A stretch of DNA of 64,000 nucleotides from Tubulanus polymorphus (GCF_964204645.1 NC_134029.1:10470850-10534849), one strand, 5' to 3'. Positions 47,201 through 51,580 are shown, numbered from the stretch's first letter. Translations and numbers: made by a program. The notes: generated by a model not told the origin, from the letters alone.

Positions 47201-50200
47201 ACTGTCCTTGACCATCTAACTTCATGCGTTTGACATTGGAATCAGCATCATACCCATTTGAACTGCAAAATATTCATACAACATGAAAACCTACATTACA
47301 TGTATACAGTATTAATCAAACTTTCACCGATGTTGGATATTTGAATGTACATTAGGTTTATTTCAGTACTCTAAAGCAGGAAATGATAAGCCCAATCAAT
47401 AGGCCCTATTCCCATTGGAACAATTATATAATGCGTACAGCTGTACCGTACACTTATCAGTCAAGAATGGAGAAATCGGTATACCAAACCTACGAACAGC
47501 AAAATGTACAGGCCTACAATGATTTCTGGTAATACTAGCCGTGACCACATGAACGTTTTGGTTTGACTATTAATGTCAGCAGGTCAGAGAAGGCCTGGCC
47601 AAACTTAATCACATGGCTCAAATCAATTAGCCTTTCTGCATGTGAATATTTAACTGTATTGTTTTAAAAATAGGCCTATCGAGTGAATTAGTATATAGAC
47701 TGAATTAGACTTTAGGCTAGTCCTGACCAAATCCTATCCATATTATAATGGCACCAGTTATAGTAACATCACTGTAGGGCCGACGAGAGGGAAAAAGTTG
47801 TGTTTGTAGTACATAGGCATGGTAGGCTTGTCGTACTCCCTTAATACTTAAAACGCTGTTGTTACCTGTACATGACTGTACGGTGATTTCTACGGGTTAG
47901 CCATATGTGAGTACGTTGACGCTCAGACTTGCAATATTGGGATTCGAAACCAAACGAAAAAAAATCCATTAGTAGTCCAGTGATTTACCCACTGTGCCAC
48001 AGAACGTACTGGTGGGTGGATGAAATTTGATTTACAAATAGCCTAGCCTCACCTAACCCAAACTCTATTCTTTTACGCATGCGCGTTTGCAGATTACAGG
48101 AACTCAAGTACAGCGTTTTTAGGGAACTCACGTATGGTTAACCTGCGGATATCACCGTACAGTCACGTACACGTTACAATTTCGTACTTAAAATGGTATT
48201 GGCTACTAGGAACTCACGTACGGTTAACCTGTGGATATCACCGTACAGTCACGTACGCGTTACAATTTCGTACTTAAAATAGTATTGGCTACTAGGAACT
48301 CACGTATGGCATTATATACTTAGTAGGGACCTCACGTACGCGGTTAACCTGTGGAGATCACCGTACAGTCACGTGCGGTTAACAACTACGTACTTAAAAT
48401 GGTATTGGCTTCTATATAATAGGCCTATGGACAAATAAATACCGGTAGGCTTTCTTATAATCTTAGCTTCCACACTTCACAACCGAACCAATTGACCAAC
48501 CAGTATATTTAGTCCCAGTACGCACCAACCGGCACAGGCCTAACACTGTTTGTCAACTGTGTGTACCGTTGTAGGCTATCGATAATCACCTGATACTTTT
48601 CTGTCGTTTGTTTTCTCTCTGAGACGAAGACGAACGTAATTCTAGTAGCCTTCCGCCGGACTCGTAAACTCTTGGACTCGGACCCACTGAGCAATAAATT
48701 CATAAAATTGACTTTGAAATTGATTGTGGAGAAGAGAGGGAATTATTCGATAGCTCTTCCTCGGAAAGACGAGAGAAATATCGGTAAGAAAACACAACAT
48801 GGCTACTAATTGAACGGAGCCAAATTTCCGATGTTTACGGCTCGACAGTGCCTTTATAACGTGGATTTATCAAAATTCCCATGCAGTATCTGGAGATTGA
48901 AGTGAGCTGACGGACATCATACGGATTGTATCGGCGACTGCGGTAAGGTAAGGAAGCCTTTACACTTTTGAAAAAACAAAAACTATGTGGAAAAGGGAAA
49001 AAAAAATAATAATAATCACCCGAATTTCAATAGGGTTTTCTGTGAAGAAACAGAAAACCCTAATAAGAAACACACGAATCTCAATAGGGTTTTCTGTGAT
49101 GTAACAGAAAACCCTAATCAATGGAGAAGAGAATTTCATCCTACAAGAACTCAATAATGAATACGCCACCCTTGAACTTATTGATCACCCTGGAGAAAAT
49201 AAGAATGTTTCTTCTTATGTCTGTCAGATCTACGATTAATATGAAACTCAGGGGGTCAAAAGGACACGATTTTGATGGCCCACCTCATCAAATGTTATAT
49301 CATATGAAAGTTTTGACTACTTAATACAAAATAACACTAACTTGTAATGCATGCAAATAGTGAAATTCCTGATTGCTAATGGGTTATTGGTGTTGGTAAT
49401 TCCTGTGTGGTACATTTGAAACAAGTTGTGTTCTAACTGGCCTCAGAGACTCTTGATGTTTTTTCCTTGCCCTCATAACGGTTTGGTTGTTAATGACATT
49501 TTTGTGCGTCTTTTCTGCCACAACACTAGTTTCAACATCATGAGATCAGATGCATCAAAACTAAGACAGAGTTTGATTTAAGTACTGGCCTGAGGCCAGT
49601 GGATTACTTGTTGGGCCAGTAGATTCTTTATGCCTATAAATCTGTTGGGCCAATGGTTATTTCAGTTACCAATGTAAAAGGAATTTTATCTATGTGCAAA
49701 CATCCGTTTATCTTTGTCCCTATTTCAAAGTTTCCTCAGTAAGCTCTCAGCATACAGTCAACTCTAAACGTAGCTTAGAGTTGGCTTCCTTTCTTGGAAT
49801 TGCGTGTGGAGTAAGGTGCGCAGCCGTTATATATTTCATTTTAGGGCTATCAATTAGATGAAAAAGATATCATTCCATTGGATGGGAATAACACATCACT
49901 TCCTGAGAAGCTCCAAAGTGTAAATGCATATTTAGGGTAAGTATTTCAAGTTGAAATCTTGTTCTTTAAACACGTATTTTATGAATGAATGTAATGACAA
50001 TTTAATAGCTGCTCACAATGTGCGGTTCATGCCAGCGCAAATAAGTTTCTTGCCGTTGTTAGTACAGGGCAATAGCTATCGACTAACCTCAAGAAAACCC
50101 AAGGTTGTGCATGGTCCAGGGAAAAAAGTTTTTTTTCAATCTTGGTATTTTGCTTGGCATGGTTGATTATCATATTTAAATGTACTGCAGTCAGTGTGCA

Positions 50201-51407
50201 TCGTGTGAAAACGTGCCTCAGACGCATGGACTAGTTTAAGTTTCCAGGAAATTGGCTGACTTCCAAACTACTGCCAATCACTCTAGCGACTGCCGTTGTA
50301 AAGCTGGTAGTGTATATTCAATGGATTGTTTCGTTTTGAACACATCGTGATGCTCTGGATCTTTTTATCTAGACTATTAGACAAATTTTATATATACCAG
50401 GTGAAAAACTTTTTTCGGTGAACTCACAGAGAGACTAGCAGGGACAATTAGTTTGAGTAGCCTAATAGCAATAATGTGTTCTTAAGCTGGCTGCTTACCA
50501 ATTATCAACAGTTACTTGCCAATCACTAACACTATCAATTGAAATCAATTAATTTGATATTTCTAAGATTAAAAATATGCAATTTCATGTAGGCCTATAC
50601 ACTACTGCTGGCTTTATTTCGCTGTATCATTTGCCTTATTCAGATTGTTTTTTTCTGCTATTTTTTTGTGTGCAACTGTTTTCCAAATCATTTTGAGAGC
50701 CCTATCTATCGTATTATTGATTAACTTTAGTTCATTGACAGGCATAGGTGTAAGGATGTACTGTGGTCAAGTGTGCCACTCATGGCAAAATCAGAGTTAA
50801 ACATAGTTTCTAGTCCTCAAGCGTAGTAGGGGGTACCTTGATTCTATACAATAGGGAACATTGCAGGTTGCCCCTAAAACAGACGTGAGTGCGTTATTAT
50901 GTGCCTTTGCTCCAATGGAATCACGCACAAAAATGCCCTTATTTGAAATCAGCACCCTGCCCTTTTTTAATGCTAGATGAAGCACTGAGTGCTATTCCCG
51001 TTATTCAACACACTAGGGTGGAATTTTCCCAAATTTTCACATTTTCTCCAGCACTATAGGGTATTAATAAGTTAATTAGTTAACACAGCTTCTCAACATA
51101 ACTGAATTCTTCTAAACATTCGTATTTGAAGTTTCTGTTGGATTTGGCTGAATTTGCTTTGTAGTGCAGGACCAATTGCACAGGCTCTAGATGAAGGTGC
51201 TGATGTTGTTATTACTGGCAGATGTGTTGATAGTGCTGTTGTCCTAGCCCCTCTCATGCATAAAGTAGGTACAAATGCAGTTTTAGATGTAATGCTAATA
51301 TTGTTCAAATATGCGCTTGCAGGAAACTCATATTAATACCAATGTATATTTTTCGATTTTTAGTTCAAATGGAAACCAGACCAGTATGATATGCTTGCTG
51401 CTGGCAG
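11188..51407 (+). CDS. AtuA/DUF1446-family host protein (five exons visible, partial at both ends)
   Basis: Five GT-AG exons of 70, 131, 92, 100 and 44 nt join without phase conflict into about 145 residues. In order they give GYCPDFV, then GIRVISNAGGVNP and KIAVVAGDDL, then LPEKLQSVNAYLG, then GADVVITGRCVDSAV, then a stretch ending DMLAAG. Known family: AtuA-like/DUF1446 proteins, named after a bacterial acyclic-terpene utilisation protein, with the same block order (NAGG.NP, V.GDD, NAYLGA.PIA.ALD.GADIVITGR..DSA, W...D.LA.G). The animal function is unknown. The introns are about 25.2, 13.3, 1.2 and 0.1 kb, and the two long ones hold most of the transposons described here. The N-terminal exons (usually DYL.E.TMS) and the C-terminal exons (GH..ECG) were not found and probably lie outside the window. 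No stops or frameshifts are seen, so it is probably an intact host gene. Confidence 0.85.
11258..13501. other. First part of the 25-kb host intron
   Basis: No conserved gene. Chance frames at 11834-12160 (+) and 12487-12801 (-) have no recognisable family. A segment at 12726-12755 containing TTACAGTTGCTAGCC is repeated in inverse orientation at 14439-14472, suggesting dispersed repeat copies. Confidence 0.4.
13502..14082. mobile_element. PIF/Harbinger-like MITE (581 bp) with TTA target duplication
   Basis: The left end GGCCATCCCAAAATAAT, followed by GGTCTATTTGCCGTAAC, is matched by the inverse complement of the right end (GGCCATCCCAAAATAAT, then TGTCTGTTTGCCGTAAC). The terminal inverted repeats are about 38 bp. 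Both sides are flanked by TTA (13499-13501 and 14083-14085). A 3-bp TTA/TAA target duplication is the hallmark of PIF/Harbinger elements. There is no coding capacity, so it is non-autonomous. A diverged internal fragment of the same family is at 50178-50411. Confidence 0.8.
14083..15244. other. Host intron, nothing recognised beyond short repeats
   Basis: Contains the inverse partner (14439-14472) of the 12726-12755 segment and short chance frames. No RNA gene or exon is evident. Confidence 0.4.
15245..15543 (+). mobile_element. MITE of the AGCCGCGATCACAC family, copy 2
   Basis: Starts AGCCGTAATCACACAGAAGC and ends TTGTGTGATCGCGGCT. It shares ACAATGCTCAAACAAAG and the GGCCAAAT-rich interior with the copies at 6090 and 55359, in the same orientation as copy 1. 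Confidence 0.75.
16144..17184 (+). CDS. P2X7-ballast-like cysteine-rich protein (three exons)
   Basis: Exon 1 (16144-16385) encodes an acidic N-terminus with IKPYLFEP and ends in the W codon split by a GT donor. Exon 2 (16687-16928) gives WCSCRNSL, then SPMQTPRECVCCKEFGN and CITEIQGFRVNCLDPEVL. Exon 3 (17013-17184) gives LYRYIAYTRFCRWAWGRLGK and ILPSCVVSIIR, then a stop. This Cys-rich order (C.C...M.T..EC.CC, CIT, CL, YR..AYR.F..W..G.LG, LPSC.V..IR) is the zinc-binding ballast domain known from the P2X7 receptor C-terminus, which also occurs as stand-alone invertebrate proteins. The total would be about 218 residues. One T appears to be missing from the run at 16873-16877, so the frame breaks before ELAAQEGPYDDDEP; otherwise splicing is consistent. 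It faces the transposase-like gene at 17287-18683 with about 100 bp between them. Its function outside P2X7 is unknown. Confidence 0.75.
17287..18683 (-). pseudogene. Transposase-derived protein (FAPKS/ALHCNEN family), multi-exon
   Basis: Exons in minus order: about 18683-18590 (CDEKKCVCIL); 18542 to about 18255 (NHMYWCAASSDG, DKWKSIVNHVSDVH, CIHG); about 18188-18011 (ISPRAQTSSLESFH, then FAPKS); 17816-17566 (LQLSALHCNENRGRDQ, FYPKWKKG, VKVPTTYI); and 17540-17287 (basic C-terminus ending RQKSAKRL). Splice signals fit at most joints. The blocks YWCA...W.SI..H..N.H, SPR.QTS.LE.FH..L..FAPK and ALHFNEN form a family I recognise as abundant and transposon-derived in marine invertebrates. I cannot assign the superfamily firmly (Kolobok-like is possible). 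There is an in-frame TAA in the 18.1-kb exon (VH, then stop), and the N-terminus is not visible. It is convergent with the P2X7-ballast-like gene and may have belonged to the same element. Confidence 0.6.
18958..19258. repeat. 93-bp minisatellite, about 3.2 copies
   Basis: Units beginning CAGAAAGTATACTATTT start at 18958, 19051 and 19144, with a partial fourth from 19237. They differ at a few positions. Each unit contains ACGAATCGTAGACTCTGAAT and ACTTTCGAAAACCAA. Flanking DNA (18830-18957 and 19260-19345) contains looser versions of the AGTATACTATTT/AGTGTAC words, so the array grew from an older, degenerate repeat. Confidence 0.9.
19660..19664. repeat. BEL target-site duplication CCCTT (left)
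   Basis: CCCTT immediately outside the left LTR matches CCCTT at 35452-35456. Five bp is usual for BEL/Pao elements. Confidence 0.8.
19665..20077 (-). repeat. BEL 3' LTR (413 bp)
   Basis: On the minus strand it begins TGTTGATGCC and ends CGATGCTATA. It aligns end to end with 35038-35451 with only scattered substitutions and a one-base length difference in a G run. Confidence 0.93.
20333..21405 (-). pseudogene. BEL/Pao integrase core and DUF5641 C-terminus
   Basis: The segment starts where the P-like transposon cut the zinc-binding region (HVLAAIRGKFW). It then shows CVDCIKRQG, the first catalytic Asp in GVDLFGPF and the second in RCDNGSNF. The third position reads GGVWVR, where the family has GGVWER: the codon at 20878-20880 is GTA, so the catalytic Glu is lost. 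A frameshift follows at about 20875. The downstream frame is a typical DUF5641 tail (SRPLTHVSD, LTPNHLLLL, RRRWRQVQYLANIFWRRW, GDIVLIKDD) ending at 20333. The N-terminal piece of the integrase is on the far side of the insertion at 30250-30373. This is a dead copy. Confidence 0.88.
21406..21413. repeat. 8-bp target duplication ACCAGAAT (left)
   Basis: Identical to 30250-30257. Removing the transposon and one copy restores the integrase reading frame of the BEL element. Eight bp is the duplication length of P elements. Confidence 0.92.
21414..21888. repeat. Left terminal inverted repeat of the P-like element (about 475 bp)
   Basis: Begins CACAGGGACTTGTCACGATT and stays alignable to the inverse complement of 29771-30249 as far as GCTCAAAATCGAA. 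Substitutions and small indels are scattered, for example in the first 70 bp. Classical P elements have termini of only about 31 bp. Confidence 0.9.
22175..22200 (+). promoter_or_regulatory. ATTGG box and perfect CRE-like TGACGTCA
   Basis: CATTGGTCAG near 22174 is followed by TGACGTCA at 22193-22200, about 0.9 kb before the first recognised transposase exon. They are plausible promoter elements of the transposase gene, but only the motif match supports this. Confidence 0.3.
22360..23050. repeat. TAGGCCTA-rich non-coding stretch
   Basis: AGGCCTA or TAGGCC occurs more than ten times, several times as doublets (AGGCCTAGGCCTA). It lies in the 5' region of the transposase gene, before the acceptor at 23097-23098. 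There is no coding potential. Confidence 0.6.
23099..25551 (+). pseudogene. P-element-like transposase, multi-exon, damaged
   Basis: Exon 23099-23876 starts after a TTCTAG acceptor and contains VNDITFGKYIHGLFGVTKKR and CLGKVKPFISIVKD. Exon 23948 onward contains LLLDEMSIE (first acid), RLRLVGFVESG and HVLQFEFVGFTGFRFPICHF. After a deletion comes LDGAITNRQF (second acid) and FIMDIKHTFKKIRNSLF. Then 24770-24919 gives DWEKSV and CREDLKSSLLGFISLCEHR with a GT donor. The last exon, from about 25260, has LNSDEIENHFCQQRSLNGN (third acid in the DEIEN segment). These blocks match P-element and THAP9-type transposases (Tnp_P_element families). Damage: an indel in the A8 run near 24267, a deletion near 24505 and a frame change near 24690. 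No THAP zinc finger is visible at the start; an upstream exon may be missing. Confidence 0.82.
25876..29458 (-). CDS. PIF1-like helicase with C-terminal PHD-like finger (multi-exon)
   Basis: Exon 29458-29249 has Walker A (CGQAGTGKS) and ends KACQ at a GT donor. Exon 28999-28773 has Walker B (VLIIDEISMIS) and FGGIQVIVAG. The exon from 28691 has GDFYQLPPV and VTVMRQKD. Exon 28454 to about 28042 has NCPVMLLVNLSDNLVNGSLG. The exon from 27755 has AFTVHKAQGMTCSSV and VAIGRV. These are the ordered PIF1/RRM3 superfamily-1B motifs I, II, III, IV-V and VI. After about 27400 the frame shifts at least twice (near 27500 and 27310), then continues as a helical region (27300-26051). The end (26040-25876) encodes CPEC, CDRCDRWF, then CSYC and a stop, a PHD-type finger with one frameshift inside it. 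Such a helicase would unwind DNA; a role in transposition is inference. It is the best-preserved coding part of the element. Confidence 0.8.
29520..29690 (-). promoter_or_regulatory. Triple CCAAT-box array upstream of the helicase gene
   Basis: CCAAT occurs at 29565, 29625 and 29673, that is 107-215 bp before the helicase start at 29458, each on the + strand (ATTGG for a minus-strand gene). Each lies in a loosely repeated unit of 50-60 bp that also contains GTTTATATTTT or GTTTAC and a CAC-rich block. GCACGTCACCGGG holds a CRE-like half site. This suggests a ubiquitous-type promoter. It is motif-based inference. Confidence 0.4.
29771..30249. repeat. Right terminal inverted repeat of the P-like element (about 479 bp)
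   Basis: The inverse complement begins CACAGGGACTTGTCACAATT and aligns with 21414-21888. The outer end is immediately followed by the ACCAGAAT duplication. Confidence 0.9.
30250..30257. repeat. 8-bp target duplication ACCAGAAT (right)
   Basis: Identical to 21406-21413. Confidence 0.92.
30250..31588 (-). pseudogene. BEL/Pao connection region, RNase H and integrase N-terminus
   Basis: The frame 31588-30998 has TGIYDPLGFASPALLPGK (BEL connection block), PRLELAAATLAVK and FWSDSTTVIKYVNN (RNase H core with acidic residues). A frameshift at about 31000 leads to 30985-30374 with WHYIRSKMNPADAVSRGV, the RNase H end, and the Trp/Arg-rich start of the integrase region. Damaged codons continue to 30250 with HPIILPKGSYV and a His-His pair of the zinc-binding segment. 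It is cut there by the P-like element and resumes at 21405. An additional frameshift lies near 30365. Confidence 0.85.
31589..32576 (-). pseudogene. BEL/Pao reverse transcriptase
   Basis: The frame 32576-31788 contains WYIPHHPVFNEKKPDKFRVV, FDGSSKYEGVSLNDSLYQGP, FTADIKCMFHQV (first active-site Asp), RFLWWPDGDLDSDPVDYRM and the YVDDCL box with the paired catalytic Asps. A stop codon directly follows YVDDCL at 31788. The rest of the palm and thumb is readable with further breaks down to 31589 (LREIGPGLPGERTLGIWW). YVDD followed by CL or S is usual in BEL/Pao. Confidence 0.9.
32573..33268 (-). pseudogene. BEL/Pao aspartic protease region
   Basis: VPVRVIGDKVIETYAFLDNG, followed by STASFC, carries the retropepsin catalytic Asp (LDNGST). 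EILIGNDN further on is the second retropepsin block. It follows gag after the stop at 33269-33271 and overlaps the RT frame start by 4 bp, so gag-pol was probably one polyprotein. Confidence 0.85.
33269..34941 (-). pseudogene. BEL/Pao gag with 20-residue tandem repeats
   Basis: The N-terminus at 34941 (MEYAEFMKRV) has a short coiled-coil-like segment (LGRLENRIKELEVEVQSL). From 34735 to about 34330 there is a 60-bp tandem repeat encoding units of VRDDRAYPSTVRHDPSFPSS. A deletion of four bases at about 34720 shifts the frame at the repeat edge. The core has LTLPQTEMPKFDGDPCEFYS and ends with two zinc knuckles (CQYCSNSEHWTDKC and CWLCLKPNH) before a TAA at 33269-33271. The knuckle-containing core and PKFDGDP block are typical of BEL/Pao gag. 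The 20-residue repeats are not a normal gag feature. Confidence 0.88.
34330..34735 (-). repeat. 60-bp tandem repeat in gag, about 6.7 copies
   Basis: GACGGATCATGTCTAACTGT, then AGACGGATACGCACGATCAT, then CTCTTACTGACGACGGAAAC repeats with exact 60-bp period and very few substitutions. Because 60 is divisible by 3, the repeat keeps the gag frame. Confidence 0.95.
35038..35451 (-). repeat. BEL 5' LTR (414 bp)
   Basis: Matches the left LTR at 19665-20077. It is flanked outside by CCCTT (35452-35456). Confidence 0.93.
35630..36269. mobile_element. MITE with CCATATTTTCCAGTGTATAA termini (about 640 bp)
   Basis: ACCATATTTTCCAGTGTATA at 35630 pairs with the inverse complement of the right end (ACCTTATTTTCCGGTGTACA). 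Further GACTTATACAC and GTGTACAAGTC words lie near both ends. It is non-coding. The termini resemble widespread hAT-type MITEs; no target duplication is clear. Confidence 0.6.
36438..36568 (+). CDS. AtuA-like gene, exon with the NAGGVNP block
   Basis: Acceptor ATTTCAG, 131 nt, donor TAC|GTAAGT. Joined to the split G codon of the previous exon it reads GIRVISNAGGVNPFSCAHSL and then KIAVVAGDDLKAY. It ends in phase 0. The glycine-rich NAGG.NP loop and the V.GDD block are the family's most conserved N-terminal features. Confidence 0.9.
36569..37582. other. Start of the 13-kb host intron, nothing recognised
   Basis: AT-rich intron without conserved frames. No repeat family is recognised before the palindrome at 37583. 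Confidence 0.45.
37583..37739. repeat. Large near-perfect palindrome (arms about 73 bp)
   Basis: The left arm starts CTAGAGTAATTGGTAATGTC, then TTGTTTCAAG. The inverse complement of the right arm starts TTAGAGTAATTGGTAATGTC, then TTGTTTCAAG. The arms are separated by only about 12 bp. The inner parts (AAAATGAAAATAAATTC and AAAATGAAAATGAATTC) are also conserved. It may be a foldback element or the fused termini of a larger element. Confidence 0.85.
38031..38569 (+). pseudogene. AT-rich reading frame ending in a CxCGGK zinc-finger-like motif
   Basis: The frame 38031-38486 encodes an Asn/Ile/Lys-rich protein with two IGIQC words. A one-base shift near 38440 continues the protein as VHCYCGGKYLRPHKSKHYQT, then IKC, to a stop at 38567-38569. 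The motif C.CGGKY....K..H..T..C resembles small zinc-finger modules I associate with large DNA viruses and Polinton-like elements, where it is common. Codons are extremely AT-biased compared with neighbouring elements. The start codon is uncertain because the ATG may be internal. Function and origin are unknown. Confidence 0.45.
38570..39955 (-). repeat. LTR-like region of an envelope-bearing LTR element
   Basis: Excluding the small gene at 38741-38947, this is AT-rich non-coding DNA. On the minus strand a purine tract (CCAAGGGGGTGA, near 39951-39962) is directly followed by TGTCATGCCGGACATTCC, a plausible LTR start at about 39950. An 80-bp direct repeat with ACATACAGTTGTC is present near 39091-39170 and 39495-39575. 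A perfect 14-bp stem (GTGTCAGTCTGTTA) lies at 39656-39698. The far LTR end could not be fixed. Confidence 0.4.
38741..38947 (+). CDS. Small single-pass membrane protein in the AT-rich islet
   Basis: A 68-residue intact frame starts MDGFIPTGKSDLKHYLVAGG, followed by a hydrophobic segment (residues about 16-30, ending LILAVLYFYY) and a Lys/Asn-rich helical tail (IKLSKKLKKL). It lies 170 bp after the CCGGK-containing frame on the same strand and is preceded by a T-rich, then TAAATAAATG, leader. Small membrane proteins of this layout occur in large DNA viruses and Polintons, but I do not recognise the family. Confidence 0.45.
   Translation: MDGFIPTGKSDLKHYLVAGGLILAVLYFYYEHISKDLMNENIKLSKKLKKLNGNNHRNKRVIEYPSHI
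39940..39962 (-). promoter_or_regulatory. Polypurine tract and LTR start
   Basis: The minus strand reads CCAAGGGGGTGA then TGTCATGCC. A purine run immediately before a TG dinucleotide is the usual site for second-strand priming at the 3' LTR. Confidence 0.45.
40054..40600 (-). pseudogene. C-terminal part of an envelope-like glycoprotein
   Basis: Two minus-strand frames are present. 40600-40337 has a hydrophobic leader followed by a membrane segment (IIVYVTVFINFLLLLNILF). 40359-40054 contains HCVTLEMVSLPLCPLYWDI. The latter matches the tail of the envelope at 58459 (NCITVRLIDLDLCPHFLVI): the same C-[VI]-T pattern and LCP spacing after a membrane segment. A purine tract and probable LTR follow, as expected for an envelope at the 3' end of a Ty3/Gypsy-type element. 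The ectodomain and pol are missing. Old endogenous copy, not functional. Confidence 0.5.
40706..43232. repeat. Large repeat unit, copy A (about 2.5 kb)
   Basis: It starts AAATATAGCTGCCAAGCAGC and ends GTGTGGAAAAGGGAAAAAAA. It aligns over most of its length with 45641-49012. Differences from copy B: it lacks the 559-bp insertion and the 400-bp triplicated block, and it has about 170 extra bp near 42725-42930. No coding capacity is recognised. Confidence 0.85.
42410..42480 (-). repeat. Degenerate tRNA-like segment
   Basis: On the minus strand, TGGCACGGTGGGTAAATCAC (A-box-like) is followed after about 45 bp by GGTTTCGAATCCCA (B box). The region between is T-rich and cannot form a proper anticodon arm. 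The same relic is present in copy B at 47936-48003. It is probably the head of an old tRNA-derived SINE. Confidence 0.4.
43233..43290. repeat. Truncated start of another large repeat unit
   Basis: Directly after the end of copy A the unit start AAATATAGCTGCAAAGCAGC reappears, then GATAACGGGTTTTCTGC. Similarity stops at about 43280. Confidence 0.75.
43320..43650 (+). pseudogene. LINE reverse-transcriptase relic
   Basis: Broken plus-strand frames contain YDFNKAFDKVQHQPLLNK, then PKWLSIISERKLVAEINGT, then a degraded SGVTQGSI. This is the F.KAFD.V.H...L and SGV.QGS.L core of Jockey/CR1-type reverse transcriptases. Several stops and frameshifts are present. Confidence 0.65.
43650..44170. repeat. 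Degenerate GTTCGAACGAAAAA quasi-repeat
   Basis: Variants of TTGTTCGAACGAAAAAACTT recur irregularly about every 30-45 bp for some 500 bp. The core TTCGAA is palindromic. No fixed unit length, no coding. Confidence 0.55.
44210..44550. mobile_element. GC-rich MITE (about 340 bp)
   Basis: AAGCCGGACGTAGGTCGGCC, then TTG, on the left pairs with the inverse complement of GCAAGGCCGACGCACCCCCG, then GCTT, on the right. The interior repeats GTCGCAA/TTGCGAC words. It is much more GC-rich than its surroundings. Non-coding. Confidence 0.65.
45405..45640. repeat. 3'-end part of a large repeat unit
   Basis: Matches the last 240 bp of units A and B (CGATGTTTACGGCCCGACTG, GATTGTATCGGCAAC, GTGTGGAAAAAAATAATAAT) and runs straight into copy B through an (AAT)n tract. 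Confidence 0.8.
46247..46805 (+). mobile_element. 559-bp insertion in copy B, complete member of an interspersed family
   Basis: Comparison with the empty site in copy A (41294-41300) defines the edges. It begins CTAGGGGTCCAGGGACACCA and ends GGGACTAAAGTCCCAAGTAG, then GCTA. It contains GACGGACGGACGACGGATG near the 3' end. Fragments lie at 536-592 and 729-775. There is at most a 1-bp target duplication and no clear inverted termini, so the class is unknown. Confidence 0.75.
48120..48420. repeat. Tandem triplication of an 85-90-bp block
   Basis: GGAACTCACGTACGGTTAAC, then ATATCACCGTACAGTCACGT, recurs from about 48121, 48209 and 48330 (the third with a different lead-in). The same block exists once in inverse orientation at 47866-47930 in this unit and at 42338-42400 in copy A. 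Confidence 0.75.
49018..49120. repeat. Two 54-bp direct repeats, each a 30-bp hairpin
   Basis: AGGGTTTTCTGTGAAGAAAC, then AGAAAACCCT (49032-49061), and the same with a TGATGTAA loop (49086-49115). Each is a 12-bp stem with a short loop, preceded by CGAATTTCAAT or CGAATCTCAAT. They follow directly on the (AAT)n end of copy B. Confidence 0.85.
49121..49844. other. Host intron, nothing recognised
   Basis: No conserved frames. Around 49580-49660 the words GGCCAGTGGATTA, GGCCAGTAGATTC and GGCCAATGGTTA recur, suggesting a decayed short repeat. Confidence 0.4.
49845..49936 (+). CDS. AtuA-like gene, exon ending NAYLG
   Basis: Acceptor TTTTAG, 92 nt, donor GG|GTAAGT. It encodes a variable linker and LPEKLQSVNAYLG, ending in phase 2. 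The glycine codon is completed by the T that starts the next exon. Confidence 0.88.
50178..50411 (+). repeat. Fragment of the 13502-type Harbinger-like MITE
   Basis: GTGTGCATCGTGTGAAAAC, then TTTAAGTTTCCAGGAAA, then GATGCTCTGGA align with 13669-13840 inside the complete MITE. Neither terminus is present. Confidence 0.6.
50998..51075. repeat. Repeat shared with 905-985
   Basis: TTATTCAACACACTAGGGTG, then GAATTTT, and CAGCACTATAGGGTA match TTATTCAACACACTAGGGTG, GAATTTT and GAGCACTTTCGGGTA at 917-976. CACTAGGGTGGAA could be a CACTA-type terminus, but similarity continues outward in both copies, so the edge is not established. Confidence 0.5.
51165..51264 (+). CDS. AtuA-like gene, exon with GADVVITGRCVDSAV
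   Basis: Acceptor CTTTGTAG|TGCAGG, 100 nt, donor AAA|GTAGGT. A second AG five bases downstream (GCAG|GACC) would break the phase, so TTGTAG is chosen. It encodes AGPIAQALDEGADVVITGRC, then VDSAVVLAPLMHK, the strongest family signature in the window. Confidence 0.92.
51364..51407 (+). CDS. AtuA-like gene, exon FKWKPDQYDMLAAG
   Basis: Acceptor TTTTTAG, 44 nt, donor CAG|GTAGGA, separated from the previous exon by a 99-bp intron. It encodes FKWKPDQYDMLAAG and ends in phase 2. In the family this precedes a GH..ECG block that I cannot find downstream in the window. Confidence 0.88.
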
Positions 51408-51580
51408 GTAGGAAACTAATCTTTTTCTTATGTGGGGCATTAAAAGTATCACAATATTTCCTAATCAATGGCTCTTGAGGAGCTATAAGAATTGTATCAT
51501 CTTGATCTTGATCTTGATTATATACGTCGAGTATCCTTATAAGGCGTATAACGACGGATGAGAGAGGGCGTGCGAGGACG

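Larger units (their letters stand above)
45641..49012. repeat. Large repeat unit, copy B (about 3.4 kb)
   Basis: Starts AAATATAGCTGCAAAGCAGC and ends in AAAAAAAATAATAATAAT. It is a few percent diverged from copy A by eye. It contains the 559-bp insertion at 46247-46805 and a triplicated block at 48120-48420 that copy A lacks. Confidence 0.85.

Noticed and set aside
49032-49115. Telomere-like AACCCTAA words
   Set aside because: They are the feet of two hairpins (AGGGTTTTCTG/CAGAAAACCCT) and are not tandem telomere units.
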